Part shown: in pieces, positions 8,385 to 16,230 of the stretch
Layout: each line of letters opens with the position of its first letter
Numbering within the stretch: position 1 is the first letter of the stretch
Assembly: GCA_934271065.1 (NCBI GenBank)
Contig: CAKQQQ010000003.1
Coordinates: 1 to 64,000 of the forward strand
DNA from: an uncultured Clostridia bacterium
GTDB taxonomy: Bacteria > Bacillota > Clostridia > Christensenellales > Borkfalkiaceae
DNA length: 64,000 nt
Direction: 5' to 3'
The notes under the pieces: model-generated
The model's input: the letters and a program-made list of their open reading frames with translations, nothing else
What the model was told of the DNA's origin: nothing
Databases searched by the model: none
Program-made: the position numbers and the translations under genes

Positions 8385-9882
8385 TTCCGATCAACTTGAA
8401 AGTTATAAGGCGCAAGTTGCCTATTATACGGACGCTATTGCAAAAAATCCGAAGTGGCGTTTTGCAGGAATTTATGCCGATGAAGGTTTAAGCGGAACCC
8501 AAGCGGCGAAAAGGGACGATTTTCTTCGCATGATTAAAGATTGCGAAAAGGGTAAAATCGACTATATCATAACGAAATCTGTTGCTCGTTTTGCAAGAAA
8601 TACGGTAGACGCGCTCAAGTATGTTCGTAAACTGAAAGCACTTGGAATCGGTGTGTATTTTGAAGAGCAATGTCTTGATTCCTTAAAATCCGAAAGCGAG
8701 TTGGCATTAGGTATTTATAGCGTTTTAGCTCAAGCAGAAAGTGAAAATATCAGTGCGAACGTTCGTTGGGGAATACAGCGGAGAATGCAATCAGGAACGT
8801 TTAAGTTCAGATATAATCTTATAGGCTATAGAAAAGGCGAAGACGGTCAGCCGGAAATAGTCCCCGAGGAAGCTAAGTATGTAAAAGACGTCTTCGATAT
8901 GTATTTAGACGGGAACAGTGTGGATCAAATCAAGGAATATCTCGATTCCGCGCCGATAAAAACAGCGACAGGCAATGATATTTGGAGTCGAAATGCTATT
9001 CGTAATATTTTAACGAACGAAAGATACGTCGGCGACATGTTATTGCAAAAAACGTATATAGAGAATTGTATTACAAAAAAGGCAAGAAAAAATCGCGGAG
9101 AGATGCCGAAATATCTTGTTTCAAACAATCACCCGGCGATAATAGATCGGGATACGTTCAAGCAAGTTCAGTCGGAAATGGCAAAGCGCCGCAGCAGACC
9201 GCGTGTGTCGGATAAAACGATTACGGCAAAGGGTAAGTTTAGCGGGAAATATCCTTTTTCGGATTTGCTTGTATGTGATTCGTGTGGAAATCGTTACAGA
9301 CGTTGTATGTGGATTTCCGGCGGTAAGAAAAAAATCGTGTGGCGTTGTATTACGCGAATCGAGCATGGAGGGAAAGCGTGCGAGTCTATATCTGTTGGCG
9401 ATGAATTGATACATAAAGCGGTCTATAGGTCGATAAACGGGTATATTCAGAATAACAGCGGAGCGCTTGACATTGTTCTGTCGGAGTTATCAAAGCAATT
9501 CGGTGGCAATGATTATACGGATGATTTATGCAATATCGAAAGAAGCATAAACGAGCTGAATAAGCAAATGGAAGACGCCGCAATGATTGAAGTTACGACG
9601 CAAGGGAATAAGGAACGGATAAGGGAAGAAATAATCGAACTATCTCAAAGAATTGTGGCTTTGCGAAACGAAAAATCAATTATAGAAGAGAAAATGACTA
9701 CTGCTAAGACGAGAAACGAAGAGCTGAGTAGGTTTAGCAAGGAACTATCTCTTTATAATGCCGATTGTTCCGAAATAACGGATAACAAATTAAGACGAAT
9801 AATTCAGGAAGTGCGGATAAAAAAAGACCATACAATCATTATAGAATTAAAGAACGGTATGTTGCTTGAAGAGGCTTTGTAA
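8269..9882 (+). CDS. Large serine recombinase 2
   Basis: The start is placed at GTG 8269, eleven bases after GGGAGG (8252-8257). An ATG at 8236 is in frame but has no ribosome site and lies deeper in the previous gene. The 537-residue product has Ser36 in YCRVSTD, YADEGLSGT and VARFARN of the catalytic domain, a recombinase domain with NERYVGDMLLQKTY, a zinc ribbon (CDSCGNRYRRC...WRC), and a coiled-coil tail. It appears complete and active. It closes the three-recombinase operon; in related elements such trios carry out integration and excision together. A 26-base palindrome follows 21 bases after its stop. Confidence 0.93.
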   Translation: MNAAKKIITRIEADPKKKAANAELSILRTAAYCRVSTDSSDQLESYKAQVAYYTDAIAKNPKWRFAGIYADEGLSGTQAAKRDDFLRMIKDCEKGKIDYIITKSVARFARNTVDALKYVRKLKALGIGVYFEEQCLDSLKSESELALGIYSVLAQAESENISANVRWGIQRRMQSGTFKFRYNLIGYRKGEDGQPEIVPEEAKYVKDVFDMYLDGNSVDQIKEYLDSAPIKTATGNDIWSRNAIRNILTNERYVGDMLLQKTYIENCITKKARKNRGEMPKYLVSNNHPAIIDRDTFKQVQSEMAKRRSRPRVSDKTITAKGKFSGKYPFSDLLVCDSCGNRYRRCMWISGGKKKIVWRCITRIEHGGKACESISVGDELIHKAVYRSINGYIQNNSGALDIVLSELSKQFGGNDYTDDLCNIERSINELNKQMEDAAMIEVTTQGNKERIREEIIELSQRIVALRNEKSIIEEKMTTAKTRNEELSRFSKELSLYNADCSEITDNKLRRIIQEVRIKKDHTIIIELKNGMLLEEAL

Positions 9883-9903
9883 CCGTATCGAAATCGAAAC
9901 GGT

Positions 9904-9929
9904 TAAACCGGTCGAATTCGACCGGTTTA
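9904..9929. repeat. 26-base perfect palindrome after recombinase operon
   Basis: Every base of 9904-9929 (arms TAAACCGGTCGAA and TTCGACCGGTTTA) pairs with its symmetric partner, with no loop. There is no T-run on either side, so it is a poor fit for an intrinsic terminator. Its place just outside the recombinase genes fits a recombination or protein-binding site. It shares AAACCGG with hairpins at 16231 and 17202. Confidence 0.7.
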
Positions 9930-9982
9930 GAATAAATATCGCATATTTTTAGAAAAAAGCGCATTTTTGCGGCATAAAACTA

Positions 9983-10011
9983 TTGACATAATATATTTTA
10001 TCGGATATAAT
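9983..10011 (+). promoter_or_regulatory. Consensus promoter of nucleotidyltransferase-like gene
   Basis: TTGACA (9983-9988) and TATAAT (10006-10011) are separated by exactly 17 bases, a full match to the vegetative promoter consensus. The gene start follows at 10070 after AGAGGAGA. This would give strong expression of the single gene up to the terminator at 10721. Confidence 0.8.
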
Positions 10012-10069
10012 AATGCGATTTAGCGGAATAACCGCTATTTGGCAGGTATGGGATAAGAGGAGATAATTT

Positions 10070-10705
10070 ATGCATGATTTTTGTTATGTGTCAAAGAGGG
10101 AAGCGGCACCGATTAAAGCTGAATTGATAGATCTAATACATCGGGTGCAAGATTTTGTTAGGGACGACTTTACTTTTCAATATTATTTTGTGGGTAGTTC
10201 GAGCCGTAACATGATTACATACGATAGAAAATCTAATGTAGGCTTTGATTTTGATGTTAATATCGTTGTGAATGATGATAACGAGCAGTATTCGCCTAAA
10301 GAGATCAGGACATCTATTCGTGAAGCATTTAATAGATTTGTGCGAGAGTATGGTTACGATTATTGTGAGGATTCGACGAGCGTTTTGACTATAAAAAAGA
10401 AAAGTGTTTTGCAATCTAAAATAATACATAGTTGTGATATTGCGATAGTTTACGATTGTAATGACGGTAGGCAGCAATACATTAGATTTAACAAGGACAA
10501 GCAGAATTACACATGGGAATATAGAGGGGGAGGATTTGAACTTTTACCTTCTAAAATTTCATGGCTAAAGAGTAATAACCTTTGGGGTGAGTTATTGGAT
10601 TATTATATATATAAAAAGAATGTTAATGATAATCCGGAGAAGCATTCAAGATCGCTGTTTGCCGAGTCGGTAGCAGAAGTGTGCAGGAAAAACGGGTATA
10701 GATAA
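10070..10705 (+). CDS. Stand-alone nucleotidyltransferase-fold protein
   Basis: The 211-residue product carries the polymerase-beta-type nucleotidyltransferase signature. GSSSR is at residues 42-46, the metal-binding pair D60-x-D62 lies in GFDFDVNIVV, and a third acidic residue is probably D123 in SCDIAIVYD. The long gap between GS and DxD is like the OAS/CD-NTase-type group more than the minimal MNT antitoxins. No partner domain is fused and no effector gene is adjacent on the same strand. It is transcribed alone from a consensus promoter and ends in a terminator shared with the opposite operon. A role in nucleotide second-messenger synthesis, tRNA or protein modification is possible; the substrate cannot be read from sequence. 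Confidence 0.65.
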   Translation: MHDFCYVSKREAAPIKAELIDLIHRVQDFVRDDFTFQYYFVGSSSRNMITYDRKSNVGFDFDVNIVVNDDNEQYSPKEIRTSIREAFNRFVREYGYDYCEDSTSVLTIKKKSVLQSKIIHSCDIAIVYDCNDGRQQYIRFNKDKQNYTWEYRGGGFELLPSKISWLKSNNLWGELLDYYIYKKNVNDNPEKHSRSLFAESVAEVCRKNGYR

Positions 10706-10720
10706 GAGTTGTTTAGCGAA

Positions 10721-10757
10721 AAAGAGGTTTGCCCAATAATTTAGGGCAAGCCTCTTT
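10721..10757. terminator. Bidirectional terminator between converging genes
   Basis: AAAGAGGTTTGCCC (10721-10734) pairs with GGGCAAGCCTCTTT (10744-10757) with one G-U pair, giving a 14-pair stem with A and T tracts at the ends. It lies exactly between the plus-strand gene ending at 10705 and the minus-strand operon ending at 10758. Confidence 0.85.
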
Positions 10758-11630
10758 CTACTCAATGACAGAGTATTCGGACTCGGATTCATCTTGTAAA
10801 GAATCGTCTTCGTCATCTTCGCCGATGTCGCCCGAGTAACCTTTAGAATAAAGTCTGCCCATAGACAGACGGTTGGCGCGAGACTTTTTCTTGCCGTTGT
10901 ATTCTATAATCATGGTTTCGGCAAACCCCATGCAACCGGATTTTCGTTCTTTTGCGACGCGGGTGAGTTGTTTTACTGAAACGGCTCCGAGTTTTTCCTT
11001 AAAAATATCATCGTTAAGACCGTCGCCGAAGATAGAAACAAGTTTTGCGACGGCGTTAAGAATGTTTGCAGAAAAAGAATGAAGATCGCCTTCCCATGCG
11101 CCTATAATCAAGCGTAAGGTTCGATTTAATGTTTGCATTCCATAATTCGTATAGATATTTTCTAAAGTCGATACGGCGCAAATAATTCCCGGACCTTTCT
11201 TGTTTCCTATTGTTAAGCCATATGATTCTACTAAACTTTTAATGATAAGTTGGGTGTCGTTTCCGGCTTCGACGTTGGCATTGAAGACTTCATACGGTTG
11301 GAGCGGTTTTACAAATTTTTGCTGGTTTGCAAAGATATTTGCTTCGGCGGTATAGGATAAGTCGTCGTATATCATGCACCAAACGGGAGTTTCCCGCGAA
11401 CCGGATACCAAGGCTACGATTTCTATAGTGTGCTGACCGTTAAAAACGTAATTTACGCCGTCGCGACGGCTGACTTTTACGGGATTGATTTGATATAAGT
11501 CAAAATTTTCTGCGGCACGGTTTATATGCCCGAGGGATAAATTTCTTTGATAGTCTTGATTTGATACAAGGTCTTTAATAGGAATTTGTTCAAAGTGAAC
11601 GTTCGGGACGAATTCACTGTAATCGGGCAT
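10758..11630 (-). CDS. ParB/Srx-like domain protein (DUF6551-like)
   Basis: The 290-residue protein has a ParB/sulfiredoxin-like N-terminal fold. It begins EQIPIKDLVSNQDYQR, and the signature loop NGQH is at residues 64-67 (NGQHTIEI), where ParB-family nucleotide-binding proteins have D/N-G-x-H-R. A helical middle part and an acidic C-terminus (GEDDEDDSLQDESESEY) follow. This resembles the DUF6551 group found in mobile elements and phages. It is the last gene of the leftward operon, two bases after the previous stop, with an AGGAGG site inside that gene's end. The Arg of the usual GxHR loop is replaced by Thr. Function is unknown; DNA binding or nucleotide-dependent regulation is inferred. 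Confidence 0.65.
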   Translation of the reverse strand: MPDYSEFVPNVHFEQIPIKDLVSNQDYQRNLSLGHINRAAENFDLYQINPVKVSRRDGVNYVFNGQHTIEIVALVSGSRETPVWCMIYDDLSYTAEANIFANQQKFVKPLQPYEVFNANVEAGNDTQLIIKSLVESYGLTIGNKKGPGIICAVSTLENIYTNYGMQTLNRTLRLIIGAWEGDLHSFSANILNAVAKLVSIFGDGLNDDIFKEKLGAVSVKQLTRVAKERKSGCMGFAETMIIEYNGKKKSRANRLSMGRLYSKGYSGDIGEDDEDDSLQDESESEYSVIE

Positions 11631-11632
11631 GT

Positions 11633-12598
11633 TTAATCCTCCTTAATAAGATCGGTAACGGTATCAATAGCCGCTTTCAGCTTGTCTAAAATTTCGAGTA
11701 GTTGCTGCTTCGCTTTGTCTGATGCGTTTGCGATGGTTGCAGGCTCAGTAGCTTTTTGTACGGAAGTAATCCATGACGGAACGGTAAGACAAAGTTGAAT
11801 TACAGGGGCGTCCGGATTATGTTCGGGCATATCTTTTACAGACGGTTGATGCGGTTTGGCTTCTTCTTTAGGTTCGTTTTCGATGATCGAGCGGGTGGTG
11901 CAATATTGCACGAACGGATGATTTCCGCGGTCTAGTCGCACATTGAGTTGTGTTAGCTCTTTAGGACTTAATTGTTCGAGCGCAAGAACGTTTTTATGTG
12001 AGATTTTATATCTACCGGATAAAATTTTTGTTTTTAGCTCTGGGCATTGCTCCGCAATATGGTCAAGAGCGCGAGAAAAATAAGCATATTTTTGGACGGT
12101 TGCATGGGTGATATTATTTTCGGCTCCTATAATATGTGCAGTTTTGTTTTTTGAACGTTGTATTGACTGTTCGGGTTCGGAATCAATAATATAATCTTCG
12201 TCGGTTTCGTCTTGTTTAGATTGTAACGAGTGTTGATTTTTACCGTGTATGTTCTTTTTGCTGTCGATGATTTTTTCGGATTCGTATTGCCGACCGATTA
12301 GATATTTTCGCGTTTCTTCCGTAATGTTTCGTCTTCCGAGCTGATTTTTACATATCCAAACGATAACTTCTTCTCGCGAGTCAAAATTTTTGGAGAGAAT
12401 CTTAAAAGGAATGGAGTATTTAGTGCATATCGAATAGCGGTTATGCCCGTCGATTATATAGTCATTCCAGATAATTATCGGATCTCGGCAGCCTTCGTCA
12501 AGGATATTTTCTTCTAATTGCAAGTATTCTTTACGCCTTAAAGGTCGTATCAGGTCTTTAAATTCAGGATCTATTTTAAGTATAGGGAGCTTATCCAT
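11633..12598 (-). CDS. ParB-like N-terminal domain protein
   Basis: The 321-residue product opens with a ParB-type domain: a helix EYLQLEENILDEGCRDPIIIW followed by IIDGHNR at residues 48-54, matching the nucleotide-binding GxHR loop. A middle region (WICKNQLGRRNITEETRKYLIG) resembles the helix-turn-helix part of plasmid ParB proteins, and AHATVQKYAYFSRAL-type helices follow. The C-terminal part is low complexity with Pro and His. There is no ParA ATPase gene in the window, so a classical partition role is doubtful; regulation of element excision or transfer is an alternative. Start overlaps the upstream gene by 8 bases, so translation is coupled. Confidence 0.75.
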   Translation of the reverse strand: MDKLPILKIDPEFKDLIRPLRRKEYLQLEENILDEGCRDPIIIWNDYIIDGHNRYSICTKYSIPFKILSKNFDSREEVIVWICKNQLGRRNITEETRKYLIGRQYESEKIIDSKKNIHGKNQHSLQSKQDETDEDYIIDSEPEQSIQRSKNKTAHIIGAENNITHATVQKYAYFSRALDHIAEQCPELKTKILSGRYKISHKNVLALEQLSPKELTQLNVRLDRGNHPFVQYCTTRSIIENEPKEEAKPHQPSVKDMPEHNPDAPVIQLCLTVPSWITSVQKATEPATIANASDKAKQQLLEILDKLKAAIDTVTDLIKED

Positions 12599-12983
12599 TG
12601 CAATCTTCCTTCAAGTCTATTTTTCTTAAGGACGAAAACGAGAATAGAGCCATGTTTTGTTCCGGAATAATGCAACCTGAAAGCCTGTAGGAACTTTTTA
12701 TATCGGCTATGCCTAAAACGTCGCATAATTTATTAACAAGCATTGCTGAAAAAACTTCGTATGAATCGTCGGGTGAGAGATTTTTTATATTTACCTTGAG
12801 CGGTTGCGCGTCGGTAAATTCTTTATCTACGGCGCGTATTGCGAAATTTCGCTGTTTTTGACTTATAAGGAATTGGATAAATTTAGGATCGCCGAGAGCG
12901 TGAAGGGTAGTTTTGTATAAACGTATTCTGCTTTTTCTCGGATCGATTGTAAGGAGCACGTTATTCTGCTGTTCGGTTGTCAT
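12591..12983 (-). CDS. Stand-alone recombinase-tail-like protein, short form
   Basis: The 130-residue product matches part of the next two operon genes: PRKSRIRLYKTTLHALGDPKFIQFLISQKQRNFAIRA aligns with NKKIKFGATITKKFADKNYIELLVNPKERKFAIRQ in the recombinase tail. The later SYEVFSAMLVNKLCDVLG...SYRLSGCIIPEQNMALFSF aligns with its SAFFNTLYDLFGW...KYRIIGSLLEKDNEIAYVF. It is therefore a free copy of the domain that is otherwise fused to a serine recombinase. The start overlaps the upstream gene by 23 bases and the end overlaps the ParB-like gene by 8, indicating tight coupling. The activity of the domain is not known; DNA or partner binding is inferred. Confidence 0.7.
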   Translation of the reverse strand: MTTEQQNNVLLTIDPRKSRIRLYKTTLHALGDPKFIQFLISQKQRNFAIRAVDKEFTDAQPLKVNIKNLSPDDSYEVFSAMLVNKLCDVLGIADIKSSYRLSGCIIPEQNMALFSFSSLRKIDLKEDCNG

Positions 12984-13680
12984 TTAATACCTCTGAGTGG
13001 TTATCTTGTCCGGTTTCTTTTATAGAATAAATCGCATAACCGTCGAAAATATTGATTTGTAAGGACTGTTTATGTTCGTTAAACGGTAAACCGAATTGGT
13101 TCTGCCAATCGGACGGGTAAACGGGCGTTCGGGAAACCTTCATTTTATCTTCACCGACTTTTGCTTTTCGATAAATTTCGGTTGATGTTAAATCAAACGC
13201 AATGAGATATTCGCCGTTCGCGTGAATAAGTTTACCCAACAGTTTATATCTGTAATTCGGATTCCAATCCATAAGCGACACAAGTTTTGCAAAAAACAGT
13301 TTGCATGTGATAGACTTTGCCTTCCTTTTACTGTTAGAAGAATTGCACCACATGAAAGAATCTCTTGCACCTTCTTCACAAGGGCGCAGAGCAAGAATTT
13401 TCTTTTTCTGATTTATCAGAACCTGAGCGTAAGACGCATTCGGAAATTTAGAGAGGCATGCGGCGTTGACGTATAATTTGCACTCGTTGAAAGTTACGGA
13501 CGGTTCTTTTATATGTGCGAAAAATTCTCGTCTGACGACCTGATAGTCGTCAAAATCGAAGCCGCCGGTCATATCTAATATTTCATCGTCTTTGGCAAGG
13601 GACGGTTGTTGCGTGTTTGGTAGTTCTTCTTGATTTAATGAGTCGGGCAATAAATCGTTCAATGTATTCGTATCGCTCAT
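12961..13680 (-). CDS. Stand-alone recombinase-tail-like protein, long form
   Basis: The 239-residue product has an acidic N-terminal 35 residues, then a domain beginning FDFDDYQVVRREFFAHIKEPSVTFN that closely mirrors DFDLRDFEITRSEFFDSVKQPYVVFA in the neighbouring serine recombinase. The match continues through YAQVLINQKKKILALRPC, LFFAKLVSLMDWNPNYRYKLLGK and PSDWQNQFGLPF. It lacks any resolvase motif. It follows the recombinase gene by three bases with an AGGAG site and overlaps the shorter paralogue. I infer a subunit that assembles with, or competes with, the recombinase through this shared domain. No enzymatic motif is visible. Confidence 0.75.
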   Translation of the reverse strand: MSDTNTLNDLLPDSLNQEELPNTQQPSLAKDDEILDMTGGFDFDDYQVVRREFFAHIKEPSVTFNECKLYVNAACLSKFPNASYAQVLINQKKKILALRPCEEGARDSFMWCNSSNSKRKAKSITCKLFFAKLVSLMDWNPNYRYKLLGKLIHANGEYLIAFDLTSTEIYRKAKVGEDKMKVSRTPVYPSDWQNQFGLPFNEHKQSLQINIFDGYAIYSIKETGQDNHSEVLNDNRTAE

Positions 13681-13683
13681 TTG

Positions 13684-15576
13684 TTACTCCTGTGTGGTGA
13701 TGCTGCTTATTTCTTGATTGATATAAGTCCGTAATTCGTCGAATCCGGTTACGTTCAGGTTGTTACCGGTATCGCAAAGCTGACCGTCTATGCGTAATTT
13801 CCAGTCTTTTTCGCTTTGTTCGGCTAACGCGGCAATCGATTGTTCGTGAATATAGTATTGTTTGCCGAAACTGCTTGTCCATTCTTGCGGAATTGCGCGT
13901 ATACGTTTCCCCGAAGGGGTGAGATGCTGGATTTTTGTGTTTTCGTCTTGTTCTTTCGGCAAGATATACGGTTTGAAAAAGGCTTCGGAGTTATCTATGT
14001 TGAAAACATAGGCAATTTCATTATCTTTTTCAAGCAAAGAACCGATAATGCGGTATTTATAATCGGTGTTCCACCCGAACAGATCATATAGCGTGTTGAA
14101 AAAAGCGGAAGCCGGGATTTCTCGCGGAAGATGTTGACCTATGGATAATTTTGAACAGCATACGCTTTGCCGATTTGTTTTATCCGTTTGACGTATGGCG
14201 AATTTTCGTTCTTTTGGATTTACGAGCAATTCAATGTAATTTTTATCGGCGAACTTCTTTGTAATCGTAGCGCCGAATTTAATCTTTTTATTTGCAAAAA
14301 CAACGTAAGGTTGTTTTACCGAATCGAAAAATTCGGAACGGGTAATTTCAAAATCCCGTAGGTCGAAATCCCCGGCGGCGACTTCTATCTGAACTTCTTT
14401 CGGATTATCGTCAACAAGAGTCGGTTGTTCGGTATCGGCTTCTGCAAGTTGTTCGTAAATGCTTTGAGCGGCTTGAAGATAGTCTATTTCTTTGAATGCC
14501 GCCCAGCGCGGATTTATTATGACAAAACCTTTTAGTATGCCGGATGAAATTACTTTCAGTTCGGGTAAAAAAGATTTGTTGCCGTATTTTGCATTGTCAA
14601 GCATATGTTGAACGGCAATAAAATCATCGCGAGAGACGATTGCTTCGTGATGATTTTTATATAAACTTTGCGGTTTTTTCCCGTAGTTTTTCTTTGCTTT
14701 ATGGGTATGGAAGTCTGGTGTATAGGTTTTTCTTGTTAGAACGTCGCCGCAATGCCTTTCGTTTCGCAAGATTTGCACGATAGAGTTTGCCGTCCAGCAG
14801 ATATTCCCGAGGTAAGATTTGCGACCGAGAGCGATAAGAGTATCGGCGATTTGTTGAGTAGAATAGCCGTAAAGATACATATAAAAGCATAATTTAACAG
14901 TCGGCGCTTCGGTAGGATTGATGATGAGTTGCCCGTCTTCGTCATGAGAGTAACCCAATAGTTTAGGGGTAAGGGGAATACCGTTATCGAGTCGCATCCT
15001 AAGGGACGTTTCCATGCTTCTGCTACGCGTGTGTGATTCTTCTTCTGCCATCGTGGCTAAAAAAGATAACGCCATTTGAGAATCGTCGTTTAACGAAAAT
15101 ATGGCTTCCGATTCAAAAAATACACCGACGGGGTGGTGTAATGCAGCCAAGTCTCTCACCATACCGATACAGATAAGAACGTTACGGGCAAAACGGGATA
15201 CGCTTTTTGTAATAATCATATCGAGTTTACCGTTTTTTGCGTCGGAAATCATTTCGTTGAATCCGACGCGGTGGTCGAGAGAGGTGCCGCTGATGCCCTC
15301 ATCGGCATAGATTTTTACGAGCGTCCAATTGGGGTGTTTTGTAACGAAATCCTCATAATATTTCTTTTGCAATTCAAATGATGTTGTTTGCCTTACGTCG
15401 TCGGTGGAAACGCGAACGTAGATTCCGACTCTTTGATTGACGTCATTGTCGTAATAGTCAGTTTCTTTTTGGGCAGGAATAAACTCGTAGTTGTTCGGAT
15501 CGACTTTAACTTGCATCCTTTGCCGAGTTTTCTTTTTCTCCTGTTCCTTTTGTTCGCGTTTTTCAATATCAATCAT
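13684..15576 (-). CDS. Serine recombinase with extra C-terminal domain
   Basis: The 630-residue product has a basic, helical N-terminal extension, then a resolvase domain with Ser57 in YVRVSTD, YADEGISGT and VSRFARN, followed by a recombinase domain (SIVQILRNERHCGDVLTRKTY). In place of a clear Cys4 zinc ribbon it has the segment SSGILKGFVIINPRW, and from about residue 400 a large domain shared with the two downstream proteins. This architecture is known in gut Firmicute elements but the extra domain has no assigned role that I know of. The gene overlaps the upstream resolvase-like gene by 8 bases. Catalytic residues are intact, so it should be active, possibly with the catalytically altered neighbour as partner. 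Confidence 0.9.
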   Translation of the reverse strand: MIDIEKREQKEQEKKKTRQRMQVKVDPNNYEFIPAQKETDYYDNDVNQRVGIYVRVSTDDVRQTTSFELQKKYYEDFVTKHPNWTLVKIYADEGISGTSLDHRVGFNEMISDAKNGKLDMIITKSVSRFARNVLICIGMVRDLAALHHPVGVFFESEAIFSLNDDSQMALSFLATMAEEESHTRSRSMETSLRMRLDNGIPLTPKLLGYSHDEDGQLIINPTEAPTVKLCFYMYLYGYSTQQIADTLIALGRKSYLGNICWTANSIVQILRNERHCGDVLTRKTYTPDFHTHKAKKNYGKKPQSLYKNHHEAIVSRDDFIAVQHMLDNAKYGNKSFLPELKVISSGILKGFVIINPRWAAFKEIDYLQAAQSIYEQLAEADTEQPTLVDDNPKEVQIEVAAGDFDLRDFEITRSEFFDSVKQPYVVFANKKIKFGATITKKFADKNYIELLVNPKERKFAIRQTDKTNRQSVCCSKLSIGQHLPREIPASAFFNTLYDLFGWNTDYKYRIIGSLLEKDNEIAYVFNIDNSEAFFKPYILPKEQDENTKIQHLTPSGKRIRAIPQEWTSSFGKQYYIHEQSIAALAEQSEKDWKLRIDGQLCDTGNNLNVTGFDELRTYINQEISSITTQE

Positions 15577-16168
15577 CTGTAATCAGTCCTTTTGGCTCTT
15601 CGTCGGGGAGTATCTTCCAATCTTCGGAAGGGAAGAATTTTGTGTCCCTCAAATCGCGTGTATAGTAAGAGGCTAAAGTAAAAATATCTTCCGATATAAA
15701 ATAAATACCGATAGGCGGATTTTGTGTGGCAAGTAGTCGCGAACATATCGTCAATTCTCGCATATCTCTCGAAACGTTACCGATTTTTTGAGTGATAATA
15801 AGATTGACTTTACCGTCCATACAATCTTGCAACAATCGGCTCCATTCTTTGGCAGATTCCATATGCGGAGCTGTCGCACCCTCATCTATATAAAAATCGA
15901 CAAGTTCCCATTTCGGACAAAGGGCGATGGTGTCGTTAAACTGTTTTTTGTGATATGAGAGATAATCTTCGTATTTTGTCTGATTAAAATAGCGAATATA
16001 AATACCTATTTTATAGCTCGATTCGGTATTCGGGCGTTCGTGTCGGATGCTTTGCAGCCATGCTTTATGTTCAGCGATTGCTCTTGAACGTTCAGAGTCC
16101 CCGAACATAGTAAGTTGTGCCGGCGTTGCGATAGCCGTGAGTTTATCGAATACGTTTAATTCTTCCAT
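15569..16168 (-). CDS. Resolvase-like protein without catalytic serine
   Basis: The 199-residue product has the fold pattern of a resolvase catalytic domain: IGIYIRYFNQT aligns with vaiYvRvSTd, FYIDEGATAP with YaDEGiSGt, LLQDCMDGKVNLIITQKIGNVSRDM with the helix-E region, and GIYFISEDIFTL with the dimer helix start. The position of the nucleophile is Phe61, so strand cleavage by the usual chemistry is not possible. It also ends soon after the catalytic-like domain, with no DNA-binding region. It is the first gene of a six-gene leftward operon, coupled by overlap to a complete serine recombinase. A regulatory or structural subunit of a hetero-oligomeric recombinase is the best guess. Confidence 0.8.
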   Translation of the reverse strand: MEELNVFDKLTAIATPAQLTMFGDSERSRAIAEHKAWLQSIRHERPNTESSYKIGIYIRYFNQTKYEDYLSYHKKQFNDTIALCPKWELVDFYIDEGATAPHMESAKEWSRLLQDCMDGKVNLIITQKIGNVSRDMRELTICSRLLATQNPPIGIYFISEDIFTLASYYTRDLRDTKFFPSEDWKILPDEEPKGLITDD

Positions 16169-16200
16169 AGTCTCTCCCTATGCTTGTTGTTCCGCAATCA

Positions 16201-16206
16201 ATTATA
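16201..16206 (-). promoter_or_regulatory. -10 element of leftward operon
   Basis: Read on the minus strand the bases give TATAAT, 33 bases before the start codon at 16168, and GGGAGAGA provides the ribosome site. The -35 region (TTTCTT) is a poor match, so activation by a regulator is possible. The hairpin at 16231-16262 lies directly upstream. Confidence 0.45.
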
Positions 16207-16230
16207 ATGTCTTTTCGCGTAAAAAGAAAT

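Noticed and set aside
10758..12598. ParB-like genes as a plasmid partition system
   Set aside because: No ParA-type ATPase and no clustered parS-like sites were found nearby, so partition was not claimed.
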